Shown: positions 19,899-32,951 of the stretch, piece after piece
Layout of the letters: each line of letters begins with the position of its first letter
Numbering within the stretch: the stretch's first letter is position 1
Assembly (NCBI GenBank): GCA_030142905.1
Contig: JASJOG010000108.1
Span: 201,001 to 265,000 of the forward strand
DNA: 64,000 nucleotides
DNA from: Heliopora coerulea
Taxonomy: Eukaryota; Cnidaria; Anthozoa; Scleralcyonacea; Helioporidae
Direction of reading: 5' to 3'
Notes under the pieces: model-generated
Seen by the model: the letters and a program-made list of their open reading frames with translations, nothing else
Told to the model about the DNA's origin: nothing
Databases searched by the model: none
Made by a program: the position numbers and the translations under genes

Positions 19899-20146
19899 GT
19901 AAAGTGCTCTTCTTTTTTTGCTGTGTTTGTTTACAATTCATGCTTGGCTGGATTTGAAATGAATTAGAAATGTTCCATAGATAGAAATAAATTTTCTTGA
20001 AAACAGTTGGATGCATCGTTTGGCAAAACTTTAAATTTTCTGTGACATGAAAAAAGTTTACTCCAAGCTCTTAATTCCAAAGAATTTTTCGCTCTAGTGA
20101 AGTGAACCAAAAAAACCCATCAGACACGTTTCTCTCTGTTGTTCAG

Positions 20147-20305
20147 GTCAAAACAGCCGTGGAGGAGAATGATTACGAACTTGCGTTGTCAGCATCGAGG
20201 AAAATCAGAAGTTTCTGCTGTGGAGTTACAATAGCGTACATAGGTGTGTTTTCTATTGGCGGAGCACTGATAGCCAAATATTTTTTCACTGGAAAACTAT
20301 TTTGA
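20147..20305 (+). CDS. Dispanin/CD225-family protein, exon 3 (second membrane segment, C-terminus)
   Basis: The exon follows CTGTTGTTCAG and has 52 codons plus TGA at 20303-20305. It encodes the CD225 linker VKTAVEENDYELALSASRKI, which corresponds to the family pattern with D-Y-x-x-A-x-x-A-S-R-x-A/I, then the second hydrophobic helix CCGVTIAYIGVFSIGGALIAKYFF and a short tail. The three exons sum to 1,407 nt (468 residues including the long N-terminus). The protein is predicted to be a small two-pass or re-entrant membrane protein. The gene sits between Six4/5 and Six3/6 on the opposite strand and is probably functionally unrelated to them. Confidence 0.85.
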   Translation, partial: VKTAVEENDYELALSASRKIRSFCCGVTIAYIGVFSIGGALIAKYFFTGKLF

Positions 20306-20559
20306 CCTTCGCATTTCTGGAAATTGTCATCCATGGTCGTTGGTTAGCATTCTAGCGAAGATTTGTGAAAAGGCAGGATAGCATCAAGACATACTGCGAA
20401 AATCTGACCAATTTTCTTGAGTTTTCGTGACAGTTACTCGTCACATGCTAGAAGGGACTGAAATTATCTGCTGATCCTAATATAATACACCAAGTAATAT
20501 CAGTACCTTACCAAAAACCATCCAGTACAGATTGGTGCTACGTAAGCTCGGCTCTGATA

Positions 20560-21370
20560 AGGAAAAACAACAGTAATGTCAGAGGCCCGAACATTGTCAG
20601 GTAGGTAATGCCGAAGCACTCTGTGGAAACGCTCTACGAAGATGAGTAGCGTATAAAAGGTCAGAAATTGTTAGACTGATGGTACGGAAACAGTGTGTAG
20701 AAATGCCCCATAAACAAAATAATGTAAGAGAGGTTCGGACATCGTCAGACTGATAGTTCGGGAGCACTCTGTGGAAACTCCCTTCGAATATAACAGTGTA
20801 AGAGAAGCCAGGCAATGTCAGACTGATGGTACGGGAGCACTCTGTGGAAACGTCCTTCGAACATAATAATGTAAGAGAAGTCAGGCAATGTCAAACTGAT
20901 GATACGGGAGCACTCTGTGGAAACGTCCTTCGAACATAATAATGTAAGAGAAGTCAGGCAATGTCAAACTGATGATACGGGAGCACTCTGTGGAAACTTC
21001 CTTCGAACATAATAATGTAAGAGAAGCCAGGCAATGTCAGACTGATGGTACGGGAGCACTCTGTGGAAACGTCCTTCGAACATAATAATGTAAGAGAAGT
21101 CAGGCAATGTCAAACTGATGGTACGGGAGCACTCTGTGGAAACGTCCTTCGAACATAATAATGTAAGAGAAGCCAGGCAATGTCAAACTGATGGTACGGG
21201 AGCACTCTGTGGAAACGTCCTTCGAACATAATAATATAAGAGAAGCCAGGCAATGTCAGACTGATGGTACGGGAGCATTCTGTGACGACGTCCTACGAGC
21301 AAAGTAATGCTAGAGAGGTCGGACATTATCAGACATGTGTTATATGAACCTTCTGTGAAAAGTTCCACAA
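20560..21370. repeat. 73-bp tandem repeat, about 11 copies
   Basis: The anchor CACTCTGTGGAAAC recurs at exact 73-base steps (GTGG at 20771, 20844, 20917, 20990, 21063, 21136, 21209, with a degenerate copy near 21282). Further degenerate copies lie on both sides (about 20623, 20696, 21355). Central copies are nearly identical while the flanking ones have diverged, the usual result of unequal exchange. The array begins about 250 bases after the dispanin stop codon and may be within its 3' UTR or just beyond. Confidence 0.9.
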
Positions 21371-24300
21371 AAATATTTCTGTAATTGTTCATTTTATATG
21401 CAACCACTTGTATGGTTGCGTTAAGACTACCTCAGCCATTTCAAACTTAGGTGCCATTATTTTCAGTAATGTAAATAGCTTGAGAAATCGAATTTAAGTA
21501 AACTTATTATTTCTTAGCCAAGTCCGGTTATCGTCTGGGGTAATTATTATGTTTTATTTATTTTATTATTTTTTTGGGGTTTTTTTTCTTACTTTTCCTT
21601 TTCTGGAACGGTTTTCAGAAATCGTTTCGTTTGTGATGGAAATAGTGTCAGTACTTTCCTTGATTGCTTTTTTGTCGGCCATCTCATTATGTTATTGAAT
21701 TCGCATTGTTCCAGGCGTGGTGCTGGATCACGTGGCAACCTAGCAATTAATTATAAACCAATACTTCCTCTTCCTCTTCCTGTAATTCTTATACTAGCTG
21801 CCACCTTGCAAGATGGCTTCACAGGATAATTTTTAACATGGATTAGTATTTAAATGTGATTAGGCACGCAAGCGTAGATAGTCATCTTGTCGAGGGGTTA
21901 TCCCATCACCACCGTTATCGTCAATGCAGGTACTAAATTTTGGGATGTTTGCCTCAGCGCATTTCTTTAAAATTTCTAAGTAGAAACAATTCTAATTTTA
22001 GAAATTTTCCACGGAACATAATGCTTTAAAACCAACGGATATATTGCCAAAAAACGTCTCTTGACTTTCTCCCCTCACATAATTGTTGGGGTGTTCTTCC
22101 CCTGATAACAGTTTTCAAAAAATTCACGGAAGACAATCGAGGATGATGGTGTGATCGTCATTACGTTTCAAGCAAAACTCGTTGAACCATCGTGTGCCCC
22201 GGATGTTGGATAATCGTTGAATGTCCGAGGGAGTCTGCGCACCAGATAACCTAACTGAGCAAGAAAAAAACAAAACTTGGTCTTAGCAGGCTTACTTGGG
22301 CCGTCTTAATCGAAGGTTTAGTTTGCTGATTGCACAAGGGAATTTTTAAGTTTGAATTACCTGTCGTGGTATGACAGATATAGAAAGAAATATTTCAACC
22401 TAGTAAAGGTTCGCCCTGTAGGCTGAATGCTGCTTGCTGCTTGACTGTTCCTCTTGTTTCTACTCTGAAGATGACCGTGGTTGAAGCCGTCGGAACGCCC
22501 GTCTCTTACTGTCTTTCTCAAGACTACGCTAACCTGGACAATTCACCTTGACTAATACGTAACATATCAGTCTAGTTTAACATAAAGTCGGAGAGGAAAA
22601 CAGAGGTATACCGGAGGATGAAAGTTTTAGTTTAAAACTATCAAGTTCGACGTTAAGAGACAGTATCGAAGTTGGAATTCTACGTTGCCTTTACCAGGGC
22701 CATTTGTTCCATGTCATTTTGCTAAGCAGCCTTGGGTACCAGACTGATAATATTGTTATGCCATATCTCTCTGGCATTCAGTTTCATTATGGACGGACGG
22801 TGTACAGAACTGACACATGAATCATGTAATCATGGTTAGGTTTAGTTGTAAATTAGAATATGATATCAAGTCGAACCTTCTCGTATACTTTCATTCACAA
22901 ATTTCCCCAGTGAGAAAGAATTAATTGATTTACCTAATGCAATCGAGCCATCCTTCATAAGAAGGATATTTTGCATAGTTTCATACAATCCATGAAGCTG
23001 TTCACATCATTTATTAATGAATGCCTAACTATGGCTGTAAAAAGCAGCCAAACTGAAGTTCGAAAGCAGAATTTTAGTTCAGCGGCACGAAAACCTCAAA
23101 GTTGATTAAAAATATCTCACATAAGGCCGGAGAAATGAGTTACTTTAAAACAATCAGCCCATTTCGCATAAACAGTCCCTAAACGAAGTATTTTCCATGG
23201 CCAGGATCGTGATGAGGGAGTGTCCTATCAACTGTGGATACACCTCTAGCACTTGGCAGCCCAAAAAGAGTCAACTTATCTTAGATTAAGTAACCACGTC
23301 GTACCACATATAATTAAGATTTGTGATCCAATTAAAGTTGTAAATAGAATACATCATATCATATCTTATCCATCGAGTCATCATTTAATATACGTCACAT
23401 CAAACTAGCGCCAGTCAAATTAACGCTACCAGCTGTGAATGTACGATAATTAAGACTGAGATCAACTAACAGTTTTAAAAGTTCAACTACAGTATAGTTT
23501 AACTTCCCACGGAGGGTCATTGTTTCAAAATCAGTTTATCGAATCAGTATGCCCACGGTCATTATACTAGAATACACATTGACTTTGTTAATTTTTGAAC
23601 TTTCTTAACATGTACACGAATCTCGTGATTCATATCCACCCTCATTTCACTATTGGTAACCACTTCCGATACAGTTGCGTTTATTCACCTGGCGCAAAAT
23701 TAAACTCTGTTTCAAACGTTTTAATCAAGATCTGAAATTAAATTGCAAAATCCTGTTTTTGAGCGATAACAATGACTTAGCCACATTATTTTATTACAGT
23801 GTCAGAAGCACCTGTCTTCCAGCAACTTACGCTTAATTATCGTTTATTTCGGTAATGGTAACAAAATAGTTGCTACTAATTACATTACTGCTTGTGTAAG
23901 AAGAAAAACACCAAGATTTATTCTCTTTGGTCTTCGGCTCTTTGCACTTTCCTGTCTTCTTGTAAACACGGCACCTTAGGATATGTCGTCCTTTATTTGA
24001 CACTCCGTGATTTCGTAGCGGTATGAACAATGATAGGAACTAGTGGCCGCTTTAAAAGATGTGATATCCTCAACTTTTGTCGAACTTTCGACGTCAATTA
24101 CTATCACGAGTAATCCTGCAACTGCTACTCAGGGTTGGTTTTTAAGACGGTCGTCTGCAGTTAGTGATTTCACATTCTACATTTTAACATGTCTTCATTT
24201 ACGAGCATTTTTAACTTTAAAATAATTATTAGTTTACTTCACAGTGTGTCTAACTCCAGTATAGAACTATCATAAACATAGTTTGGCAAACTGCGCAATT

Positions 24301-25039
24301 ATCGATTGCTACCATGGTAGCAACAGCGTTGGAAATTTGGCTTATTTTTACGACTGTTTCAGCTTAGATACATTTTAATTCACTGGTACGTTCCAGTGTG
24401 ACCTCCCTCTCCATGTCGTGAACCGGTAGCAATGGACTTGGACACAACGCAATTAATTCATTAAGATAAACTTGACTAAATCAGCATTTGACCATGGTGG
24501 ATATCAAGCACAACTTCAAACACTCACTGAAACTCACAAACAATCCATACACCTTATTTGGTTTGCAATGTTTCTCAAGTATCTTATAAGCAAGTTCTGA
24601 CAGATGACAGTCAGATGGACCTCTGTATACCCCAAAGGCATCTTTACAAGCATAAAAAATCAAAAAATAGATAAAGTATTTGGGGTATATGTATAATATA
24701 TATAATTACATGTATTTAATCATATAGAAGGTGATGCATTATGTTTTGATTGACTCGCCGATACGCAGGCATCACTGACTACCTGGGACAACGACCGGAT
24801 TAATTTCTCACATTAAGTCAAGAGCAATGAATAAGCTGAGTTATAAATAAGTTCGAAAACTTTAGGAAGCTGCACTAATTTTCTTCATATCAGAGATATT
24901 GCTAAAAACAAGAGACGCTTTTATTGAGGAAAAAAAACATGCACCATACTATATATTGGGAGAAATAGTTGTTTCTACTGGGGAGGTAAATACCGATGTT
25001 ACACCTCCATAGCTTGCGTCATTACCTCTGGTGTGAATG
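21371..25039. other. Intergenic, nothing recognised
   Basis: Short chance-like frames only. A T-rich tract lies near 21,550-21,595. No splice-supported exon, TIR pair or tandem repeat was found. Confidence 0.4.
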
Positions 25040-25450
25040 CGAACCGTTCTTTGTTGTTGTTTTTCATTTTTTTTCTTTTTTTCTCTTTAAACTTCGTTCT
25101 TCTTCTTTTCCCTGTCCCACTCTATCTTGTTGTTGTTTTTCTTCTTGTTCTTTTTCTTCTTCTCCTTCTTCTTCGTCTTCTTCTTGTTTTCATCCTTCTT
25201 GTTCTTGTTCTTGTTCGTGTTCTTCTTTTTCTTTTTCTTCTTTTTCATCTTGTCCTTTGTTTTCTTGCTCCTCTTCTTTTTTTTCTTCTTCGTCTCCACC
25301 CCATCCTCCTCCCCTTCTTTCTACTTCTCCTACTTTTCCTTCTCCTCTTCCTTCGCTGTAGTCACCTTCTATTCCCTCTCCTTCTCGTCTTTCTCTTTCT
25401 CCTTTTCTCTGTCCATCTCCTTTCTTTTCATATTTTTTTTTACGCTTTCT
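25040..25450. repeat. Polypyrimidine (TTC/CTT-rich) tract
   Basis: About 410 bases of almost pure pyrimidine on the plus strand, made of imperfect TTC, TTG and CTCC units. It gives long leucine-, phenylalanine- and serine-rich frames in all three plus frames and lysine-rich frames on the minus, which is the signature of simple sequence and not of genes. Long polypurine/polypyrimidine mirror tracts can form triplex DNA. Confidence 0.9.
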
Positions 25451-28400
25451 CTTTTACTTCTTATTCATCTTCCTCAAACCCACTGGTAGAGATGTTAACC
25501 AGAATGGACCTGCACACTTGAAGCATACTAAGGTCCGTTGGATGTCGGCCAGTTATGCAAACCAATTTCTGAAACATGAGAGGTGTCGCTGACATCAGCC
25601 TCTCCCATCACAATCCGGATGAGCAAATGAATTATGACTTGAGTCTACCAAAAAAGGCCTCCTGTCTGTAAAAGACAAACTACAGCCAGGGACAGAAGTC
25701 TGGTGTCTGTCAGAACTAAGATATACAATCGGATTATTTCAGATTTCATTTAGCAGCATGTAGATCTACTGCTACCAGACCAGCTTTAGACTCCGAAGAA
25801 CCCTTGCCAAATGTCTTAGTCACACTAAATAAGGAGCTTCTGACCTTTATGCACCGCTTCAAACCAACTACTCATTCGAAGACCAAATTAAAAAGTTCGT
25901 ACGAAGAAAACATCGTACACATCATGCATCTTTGAAACCGTCAACTCTTACTTACCAACTTCAGATCATGAAATTTGTGCGGCGGCTTTTTGATCGCTTG
26001 CAAAAACTCTCAGCTAATTAAGCCTTAACACAGATGCCAAAATTGTCGCCTCGGATTGTCGCTATGACTTGTTGCTAGTGGTATTCCTGTTTTACTGAGT
26101 TTATGTTTACGGAATGGTTGTAGCCAAGTTCAGATCACATCTTTGTTGAATATGTATCATTCTATGAAATTTGTGCCAGAGTATGTTTATGAAGTGGACA
26201 GACTCAGGTGAGGTTGACATGTTTGTTTTAAAACGGAGGAATTGAAAAAATAATAGGAAAACAGATAGATGAAGGACGAGATGGAAGGAAGGAACAAAAG
26301 AGAACTGACTATGGGATTAGGAGACGCGGTTTATATCGTTTAGAATTAGAGATTTTCAGTACAAAGGTGAACAATAGTCACTGATAACCTAATTAAGGGA
26401 GCAGAAAATAGTTCTCTATATTTAAACTGTCATCACTTGCTGAGATCTTCAACTTCGGAAATTTTTCATTAAATGGTTGACTTATTTAGGATTAACCGTT
26501 TCATATCGCCGTGTATATGGAAGTTTAGTCAGTATTCCACAGACATCGAACTAACTTGGAGTTCAACTCCAAGAATTGGGTATGACTATGCAGATGAAAT
26601 AGAACATCAAAAGTGTTTGAATAGAACATCAAATATTTTAAACTGGTATAACAGAAACCTATTTTATATAGCTGCGATGTAATTCAATTATATTTGTACT
26701 TTTTTTCCTACTCGATTTGGTGTCCTTGAGAATACGGTGCTAAAAAGGTTTCACTTTCTTGATTGCTTTCAAGTGACGACAGAGGAAGACAAGAGAGCAA
26801 AATCTTTGCCACTTAATGCGTACACGATCACACCACACACATGCATCCTAGCCTTAGCAATACTTTACAGTTGAGATTGCGTGAGATTCGTGTACAATCA
26901 GACAGCAATCCATTAGAACAAAGTTTGTTCGAAAATGCGGCTAAGAAAAGAAATCTAGTCAGTATACGCGAGGATAGTCTTCAGAGAACGCTTTAGAAGA
27001 AGAGGAATGGTTTAGATCACTCCTAATTGCTTCGTATATATGGCTCTGCATTTTTTAAGATAATCAGATCAGTCAAGTAATTGAGGGGTGGTTGCCACTC
27101 AGCCGACGTTGTTCATGGTTTCTATAGCGGTAGGTGTTAAACATTAGAGACTCACACCCGTCGTAGTATGGCATGGCTTACGTGGAGCAGTTTATCTCTG
27201 GCAAAAGCATTCAACTTACACATACGTTCGCTTTTGCCAGGTTAGTTCTCTGAAAAACAATGTTGATCACAGCTAATGTGGTCTGAAATATTGAAATAAC
27301 ATTTGTTGAGACATTTTGCATATAGCGTGGAGCCTAATCTTTTACCAGACTGTTTAAGATTTAATTCGTGAGAATTTCTATATTACTTGACAGATTTTTA
27401 TCTTTAATGTTTTAAGGTAAACAATATATTTCACTTTAACGCTTGGTGACAAAAATAACGAAGATTTAATATAAACAATTTTATCTCTAAGGTATTTGGC
27501 CAACACTGGTATGAAATGTTATCAAGATGGACGTCTGAGGTACAATGTTCACCGAGAAGTGAAATTGTCGTCCACACCTATAAGACACAGATTATGTAAC
27601 CTCTATATAACCATGACCTGAGGTGAAACATTTATGCATACATTCAATCGTTTTTGTAAACTCCAGTTTGGCACTTGCCCGTCAACACACTGGCTTATTT
27701 TTTGCGTCCTTATGTAGTTCCTAATATACGCCATGCAAAACTAAACTTGTTTATCTTATACTGTTGAGGGTAACATTCCTTTCTAATAGTCTGTCGTCTG
27801 GGTAGAAAGAAATGATCCCTTGAAACTAACAGCAGGAAATACCCATCAAAGGTTGATATGCAACAACTGAAAGACGGGAAACATCTGTCAATACCTACAC
27901 AAGGAACACAAAATATTCCACTCTATACGTCCATTTCCAATACACTAACAGTATCGCGTAGGTTTTGGTCCCAGGATAAAAGAGAATTATTTTGTATCTA
28001 GTTCTGTACAGTCAATCCCCTTTTAAGGTTACCATGGGATTATATTTTCCTTCCTTCTTCGTTTACTAAATATATTTGTTTCTAAGAGAGACCCTCAAGA
28101 GACCCCGTGGCTTACCAATTTTTTGCCATTTTTTGAAAGCATGTTCGATCCTAGAGCCCGTAAAGTGGTTAGAACCAACTGCCGAGCGAGTCTCGTTATC
28201 TGTAAAGGTTAAAAACGTCATCTACGTGGACGTAGTGTTGCTACCAATCCTAAATCTTCATGATACTTCAATTTGAAATATACTATATGTCCAAAAAGGT
28301 ATTCCGGGATTGTTAGTTATCGTGTGTCTGCCTCTCATTCCTTGTCCATGTTCTTGCTAACCTAACAACGTGTTTCTGTAAGCTGATGAAAATGTGTCTG

Positions 28401-29803
28401 TTGTCAGACACTGTCTACGTGTCACACATGAAAACGACCCTTTTATCACCGTGATATGCATGTATATCTATCTATCTATCTATATATATACATATACATA
28501 TATATGAATACAGTCAGATGATTCTAATTTTCACTTCAATCGACACATTGTCAACTTGTAAACCACCTGCACTTAGTAAATTCAACCATATACAAGTCTT
28601 TTCTGTTTTTTTCACTATAAACCAGCAAAACCAATCTGTTCAGGTTTTTTTTTTACAGATTCAAGGTCCGTTTTTTAAGCGGTGCTTCTCAACTGTAATT
28701 CCTTTGTTTTTGGTAGTGTTGTGTTGTTTCAAAATTATATGTTAGGGAGTGTCAGTCACGGATTGATCTTATGCATGGTGTATACGTCTGGTCCCGGTAG
28801 GCAGTCCTATTTAAGAAGCTCAACTGAAGTGGTTGATATTGGAAGAGTGCTTGATAAATGACCGTTGGTAATCTTACAGTCTTTGTTATATTAAAGACTG
28901 TCTCTCCTTGGTAATCCTGATGTTCTTATACCAGCTGTTGAGCGAAAGAACTCAAATGTTACCAAGGACGTCCCCCACAATATCTGGGAGATTATCGTTA
29001 TAATCTAATCTCTGTAAAAACCGGCTGTTTTCTTGCCAAATATCATGTGTGTCATGCCCCTCGCCAAAATATTAGAATCTGAGAGAAATTTGCCTGTTAG
29101 GGTTCTCCTTGTTGATACGGTTCAGTTTGGCGTATTTCATGGGAGAACTGAATATGTTGGCGATCAACGCCTTTTTTATATACTGTATTTTATTAATAAA
29201 CTTGGTAAGAATAGTCCAGTTAGGGCTGATCAATCTACTATCTTGCACAAGGTTCAAGGACAGATTTTGCCATAATAAATTATTTATCTTATGAAGTGAA
29301 TACGTAGCATACAACGCCTTGCTTTCGATTCCTCTTTCTTTTCTACACATTCTACCCATCAATTTATGACAACACCTCCCAGAGAATTCTCTTGAAGAAA
29401 ATCGTCCGTACCCAAGAATCAATGCATACAAAGTTCAAAATTCATTCTTAGTTTCTTTAAATAATTTAATTCTTTTTTTTCATGGAATCCTTACTGTTAA
29501 AGATGTCTGTTTTCCTTAATATTTTTACTGCTACACATTAGCCACACCAACATGTAAAAAACATAAAATAAACTAAGAACTCTACAACATGTCAGGCTCT
29601 TCCTTATACCACAATGCATTGCTTGAGTTCCACTTTATGCTCAGATTTTCCACTAATTGTTCTAAACTGCTATACTATTTCGTGGACAGAGTTGGCACAA
29701 AGTGGTCACGTTAAATCATGATGTCCTTCATTCACTTGTTCTTTGACTTGACGTTGATGGATAAATTTTAGAATTAGGAGTTTGATCTTTGGATCATCTT
29801 TGT
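25451..29803. other. Intergenic, nothing recognised apart from a microsatellite
   Basis: Only short frames occur. Overlapping frames on both strands at 29,033-29,431 show no recognisable domains. The TATC/TA microsatellite at 28,466-28,506 is listed separately. Confidence 0.4.
28466..28506. repeat. TATC/TA microsatellite
   Basis: TATC repeats followed by TATATA and CATATA units. Confidence 0.85.
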
Positions 29804-29809
29804 TTTATT
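29804..29809 (-). other. Candidate polyadenylation signal of Six3/6
   Basis: AATAAA on the minus strand, 29 bases past the Six3/6 stop codon. This would give a very short 3' UTR. Confidence 0.4.
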
Positions 29810-29837
29810 GTACTTTTACACTTTTTCTGTTCTTTAG

Positions 29838-30003
29838 TCACTGGTCTTTGACTTCAATAGATTTTTTAGCCCGCGGTAGCAGTTCGTTACTGTCCGATTT
29901 GCTGTTTTCTGGAGCCCTCCAAACTTCCTCTCGATCACAACAGCCTGATTCACTTGAAGTGCTTCCACAGCTTTGTGGGTGCAGGGATTTGTTCTGCGCA
30001 GAT
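29838..30003 (-). CDS. Six3/6: Six3/6 exon 2 (terminal coding exon)
   Basis: A strong acceptor (TTTTACATTTCGTTCTATCCAG) precedes base 30003. One base (A) completes the split lysine codon of exon 1, matching its phase, and the frame is open to TGA at 29840-29838. The exons sum to 744 nt, a 247-residue protein. The tail is short and Ser-rich (SCGSTSSESG), then charged, and ends SIEVKDQ. Its length is close to the short tails of SIX6-type proteins. The vertebrate SSDSECDV-like ending is not evident. The call rests on phase, acceptor quality and fit; no transcript evidence is available. Confidence 0.75.
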
Positions 30004-32373
30004 CTGGATAGAACGAAATGTAAAACGGAATTTAAACAATATCTCGTCAGTATAACCCGTCATTGAAGACGATTTACTTATTATGCCGATGAATAATTAA
30101 ATGATTAAAGAGAGTGAGGTTCTCTCACAACCATGAAGTACGTGGGAAACATATTGATGATTGGATAAAAGCGGAAAAATTCAGGATGTCACAGAAATAT
30201 TATGTTTGTTCAGGCACACACAAACACAAACAAATACATCTATATACATAAATACGTATATACATTAACGCATACATATATATTTATACATACACATATA
30301 CGTGAATATATATACAACTACGCATACATAGATACATACAACCATGGAAACATACATACATACATACATACATACATGCAAACGTACGCACGTATGTATG
30401 TATGTATGTGTGTATGTATGTTTGCATGGTTGTATGTATGCGTATACGTACATAAGTACATACATGCATGCATGTACTTAGCATATGGTTCCTTGAAAGT
30501 CTTTTGAAGTTTCAGCTGGATTTAAGCAGTAAATCATTTCTGTAGTAAGTAGGCTGGTTCACTTGAGTGTTGTAGGTTTAAGTATTCAACTTTTAGTTTG
30601 TTCCAAACAGGTTGCTGGCTGGTTTTAAAGAAAGAAGACCAAACGTCTTCATGTTTTTAAGTGAAATTTGCTTCAAAAGTTGTTGTATAGAACGTGTGAA
30701 AGCGCACACGTTTGAAATATATTCGTTGTCTTTCAATTTCTCATTATTTTAAATCTTCAGACACAGTGTTCACTTCAATTAAATTCCGACGCGTAATTTA
30801 GGAGACTCGAAGCCTAAGGCATAGCTTCACTATGTCTTCCATAGCAACGTAAGAAACTATAAAAAACTTTCCAGAAACTAAGTAATAGGCCTGTCAACTT
30901 TCAGTTTATCGTATTGATCCAAAGGTGTTGGGTGAACTACAATTAGATTTGATAAACGTTCTAGGGATAACCTCAACTCACATAAGAACCTATATGTTTT
31001 GCACACTCGATTGCAAGGTAGCGGAAACACAACTGTCACAAAGGTTCTTCATCAGTCTTTGGCGAGAACGGCACTTCTGTTAGCACACATGCCCGTAGAA
31101 CATGTAAAAAATATTTCTGTCGTGGACAATGGGTATTGGAGCATTCACAATAAACTTTATTTCACAGGAAAACGCGAATGTTCATCAAAGCAAACGACAC
31201 GGAGGGAAATTGGTTGGATTATATTAGAGCCACAGAGCACGGTCGTTAAGCGGAGGAGTGTGTTTACTATGTAACCCAGAAAATCAGCTGTTAACTTTCA
31301 TTGCGATACCCAGACCAATTACTGCTTGTTCACCGGGAAAGACTGCAAATATCCTCGGCGCCTTTTCCCTTTTACAACAGGTTGTTGCAGCTAATCTGTG
31401 GTTTGAGTTAGTAGGTTTGGTGAGTCAGTTCAAGGCAGTGGAATATACATACAATATGCTCACTGACACAAAATGTATCAGCATGAACGTACACTCAAGG
31501 ACATATATGTGTTTTTATGCGAAAGGTATATCCGGATTTGCAGAACATATTGAACTAGTTTGTATCCGCTTGGTCCATAAAAAACCATTTAAGAGAAGAT
31601 TGAGTAAACTGGATATATGAAGTTTTTTCAAGTGCGCTTTTGGGCTTTTTATTCGGTTCTCCTACCTAGGATTGAAAAGGTGGCAACTAGGGAGACATAT
31701 TAAAGCCGTACGTCAACACTAGGCTGAAACTATGGTGTACATTACGATAAAATAGCGTGTCTTAATCGTGTATCACAACGCATATCAATTGAGAAGCATT
31801 TCACACTTCCTGTGACGGTATCAGATTTTGATCTTAATGTGAATCTCAAGTACAGAAATAAGTCTGCTTGACTTGCGAGTTGCAGGTGTTTCCTCAGTAA
31901 TTACTGCCCAACCTTCCACATGCAAGAGTTATGACAAAGATTTATCGAATGTTTCGTAAAGATGTTTGTTCATTTTACTTTGCGCTTCTCAAGAAGTAGT
32001 GCTTTTACCATTAAAACCGAGAAATTTGGACCATTCTGCTCTCTGGAGGAAACAACAATTCAACCAAGTCAACAAACCATTTCATTCCCGACACTCCCAA
32101 ATCTCACCGTGCCGCGGGTTTTTTTTGGTCAAATTGAATTTAACATTTTCAGAACGTTAATGATGTTGCTTATCTAAACAATCGATCGCACTAAAATCTA
32201 TTAAATGTTTACTTTTTGAACAGCAAAAACAGCACATCAGTGGCCATGCTATGATGTCGAGATATGTCAATGAACCTCTGCCTTTCCCAGTTCGTTTTTA
32301 CCAGTCCCTCTTCTTAAGTACATTGTATTTAATTTTTCCGAAAAAACTGAGCCTGGACGTACGGTAAACTTAC
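30004..32373 (-). other. Six3/6 intron
   Basis: The 2,370-bp intron has donor GTAAGT at 32373 and acceptor CAG ending at 30004. It contains the TACA/TGTA hairpin microsatellite (30,200-30,480). A 120-codon plus-strand frame at 31258-31620 has no recognisable domain. Confidence 0.7.
30205..30482. repeat. CATA/TATG microsatellite forming a long hairpin
   Basis: A run of ACATA units is followed by TGTATG units. The halves around the centre near 30,390 are largely reverse complements. For example, ACGCATACATAGATACATAC with a nearby ACCATGGAAAC on the left mirrors GTTTGCATGGT and TGTATGTATGCGT on the right. This could extrude a cruciform of up to about 70 base pairs. Confidence 0.85.
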
Positions 32374-32951
32374 TTGTGTTTTGCTGCCGCGGCTCGATCT
32401 CTCTGTCTTCGGTTTTTAAACCAGTTCCCAACTTGGGTCGGTGTCAGACCTGTTGCCTGAGCGAGTTCCCTTTTTTTCGTGGGGTTTGGATATGGGTCTT
32501 GGAGATAAAATTCTCGCAGGAGACTTCTTGTCCTTTCCTTAAAGCAGTGCGTCTTCTGTTCTCCATCCCAGATTGTCCTCGGCAAAGGAAACTTCTTTCG
32601 AACTCTGTATTTGTCTACTGGACCTAGTGGACGACCTCGCATTCTTTCTGCTTCAACATAGTGCGCCTCCAACCACATCAGCTGAAGTTTGCTGTGAGAT
32701 TCACGTCCGAAGCGATGATTCTCCAGGATGTGGTAGAGGTCTCTGAAATTTCCGGTGTGATACGCTACGATGGCGCGTGATCTCAGGACACTTTCCATTT
32801 TACTCAGAGCTTCGAAAGTAGCAGGGGCGATAGGTAGTGACCAGAGAAATCTTGCCAATCTTTCAACGTCTCCGCTCTCTTCCAAAGTCTCGCACACGCG
32901 AGCAATCTGTTGAGGAGTAAAACTCAGAGCTGGGAAAGGCGCGGGGAACAT
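32374..32951 (-). CDS. Six3/6: Six3/6 homeobox transcription factor, exon 1 (SIX domain + homeodomain)
   Basis: The exon starts at ATG 32951 in an ideal context (ACCACCATG) and encodes 192 residues plus two bases, ending at AA|GTAAGT. The SIX domain starts at about residue 9 ([24 protein letters not shown]). [11 protein letters not shown] and [39 protein letters not shown] follow. The homeodomain is about 130-189, with [22 protein letters not shown] and [27 protein letters not shown] and QVGNWF are diagnostic for Six3/6 (vertebrate SIX3/SIX6, Drosophila Optix). There is no long N-terminal extension, so it resembles SIX6 in layout. Known family role: anterior neural and eye patterning, often as a repressor with Groucho/TLE. 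This is the best conserved of the three SIX genes here. Confidence 0.97.

Noticed and set aside
24996..25521. Leucine/phenylalanine/serine-rich membrane proteins
   Set aside because: Overlapping frames in a polypyrimidine simple-sequence tract.
29033..29431. Overlapping frames on both strands as a gene
   Set aside because: Neither translation shows a domain and they are mirror shadows of each other.
30202..30507. Tyrosine/threonine-rich protein frames on both strands
   Set aside because: Products of the CATA/TATG microsatellite.
31258..31620. 120-codon plus-strand gene inside the Six3/6 intron
   Set aside because: No family features, no splice or promoter signs; likely chance.
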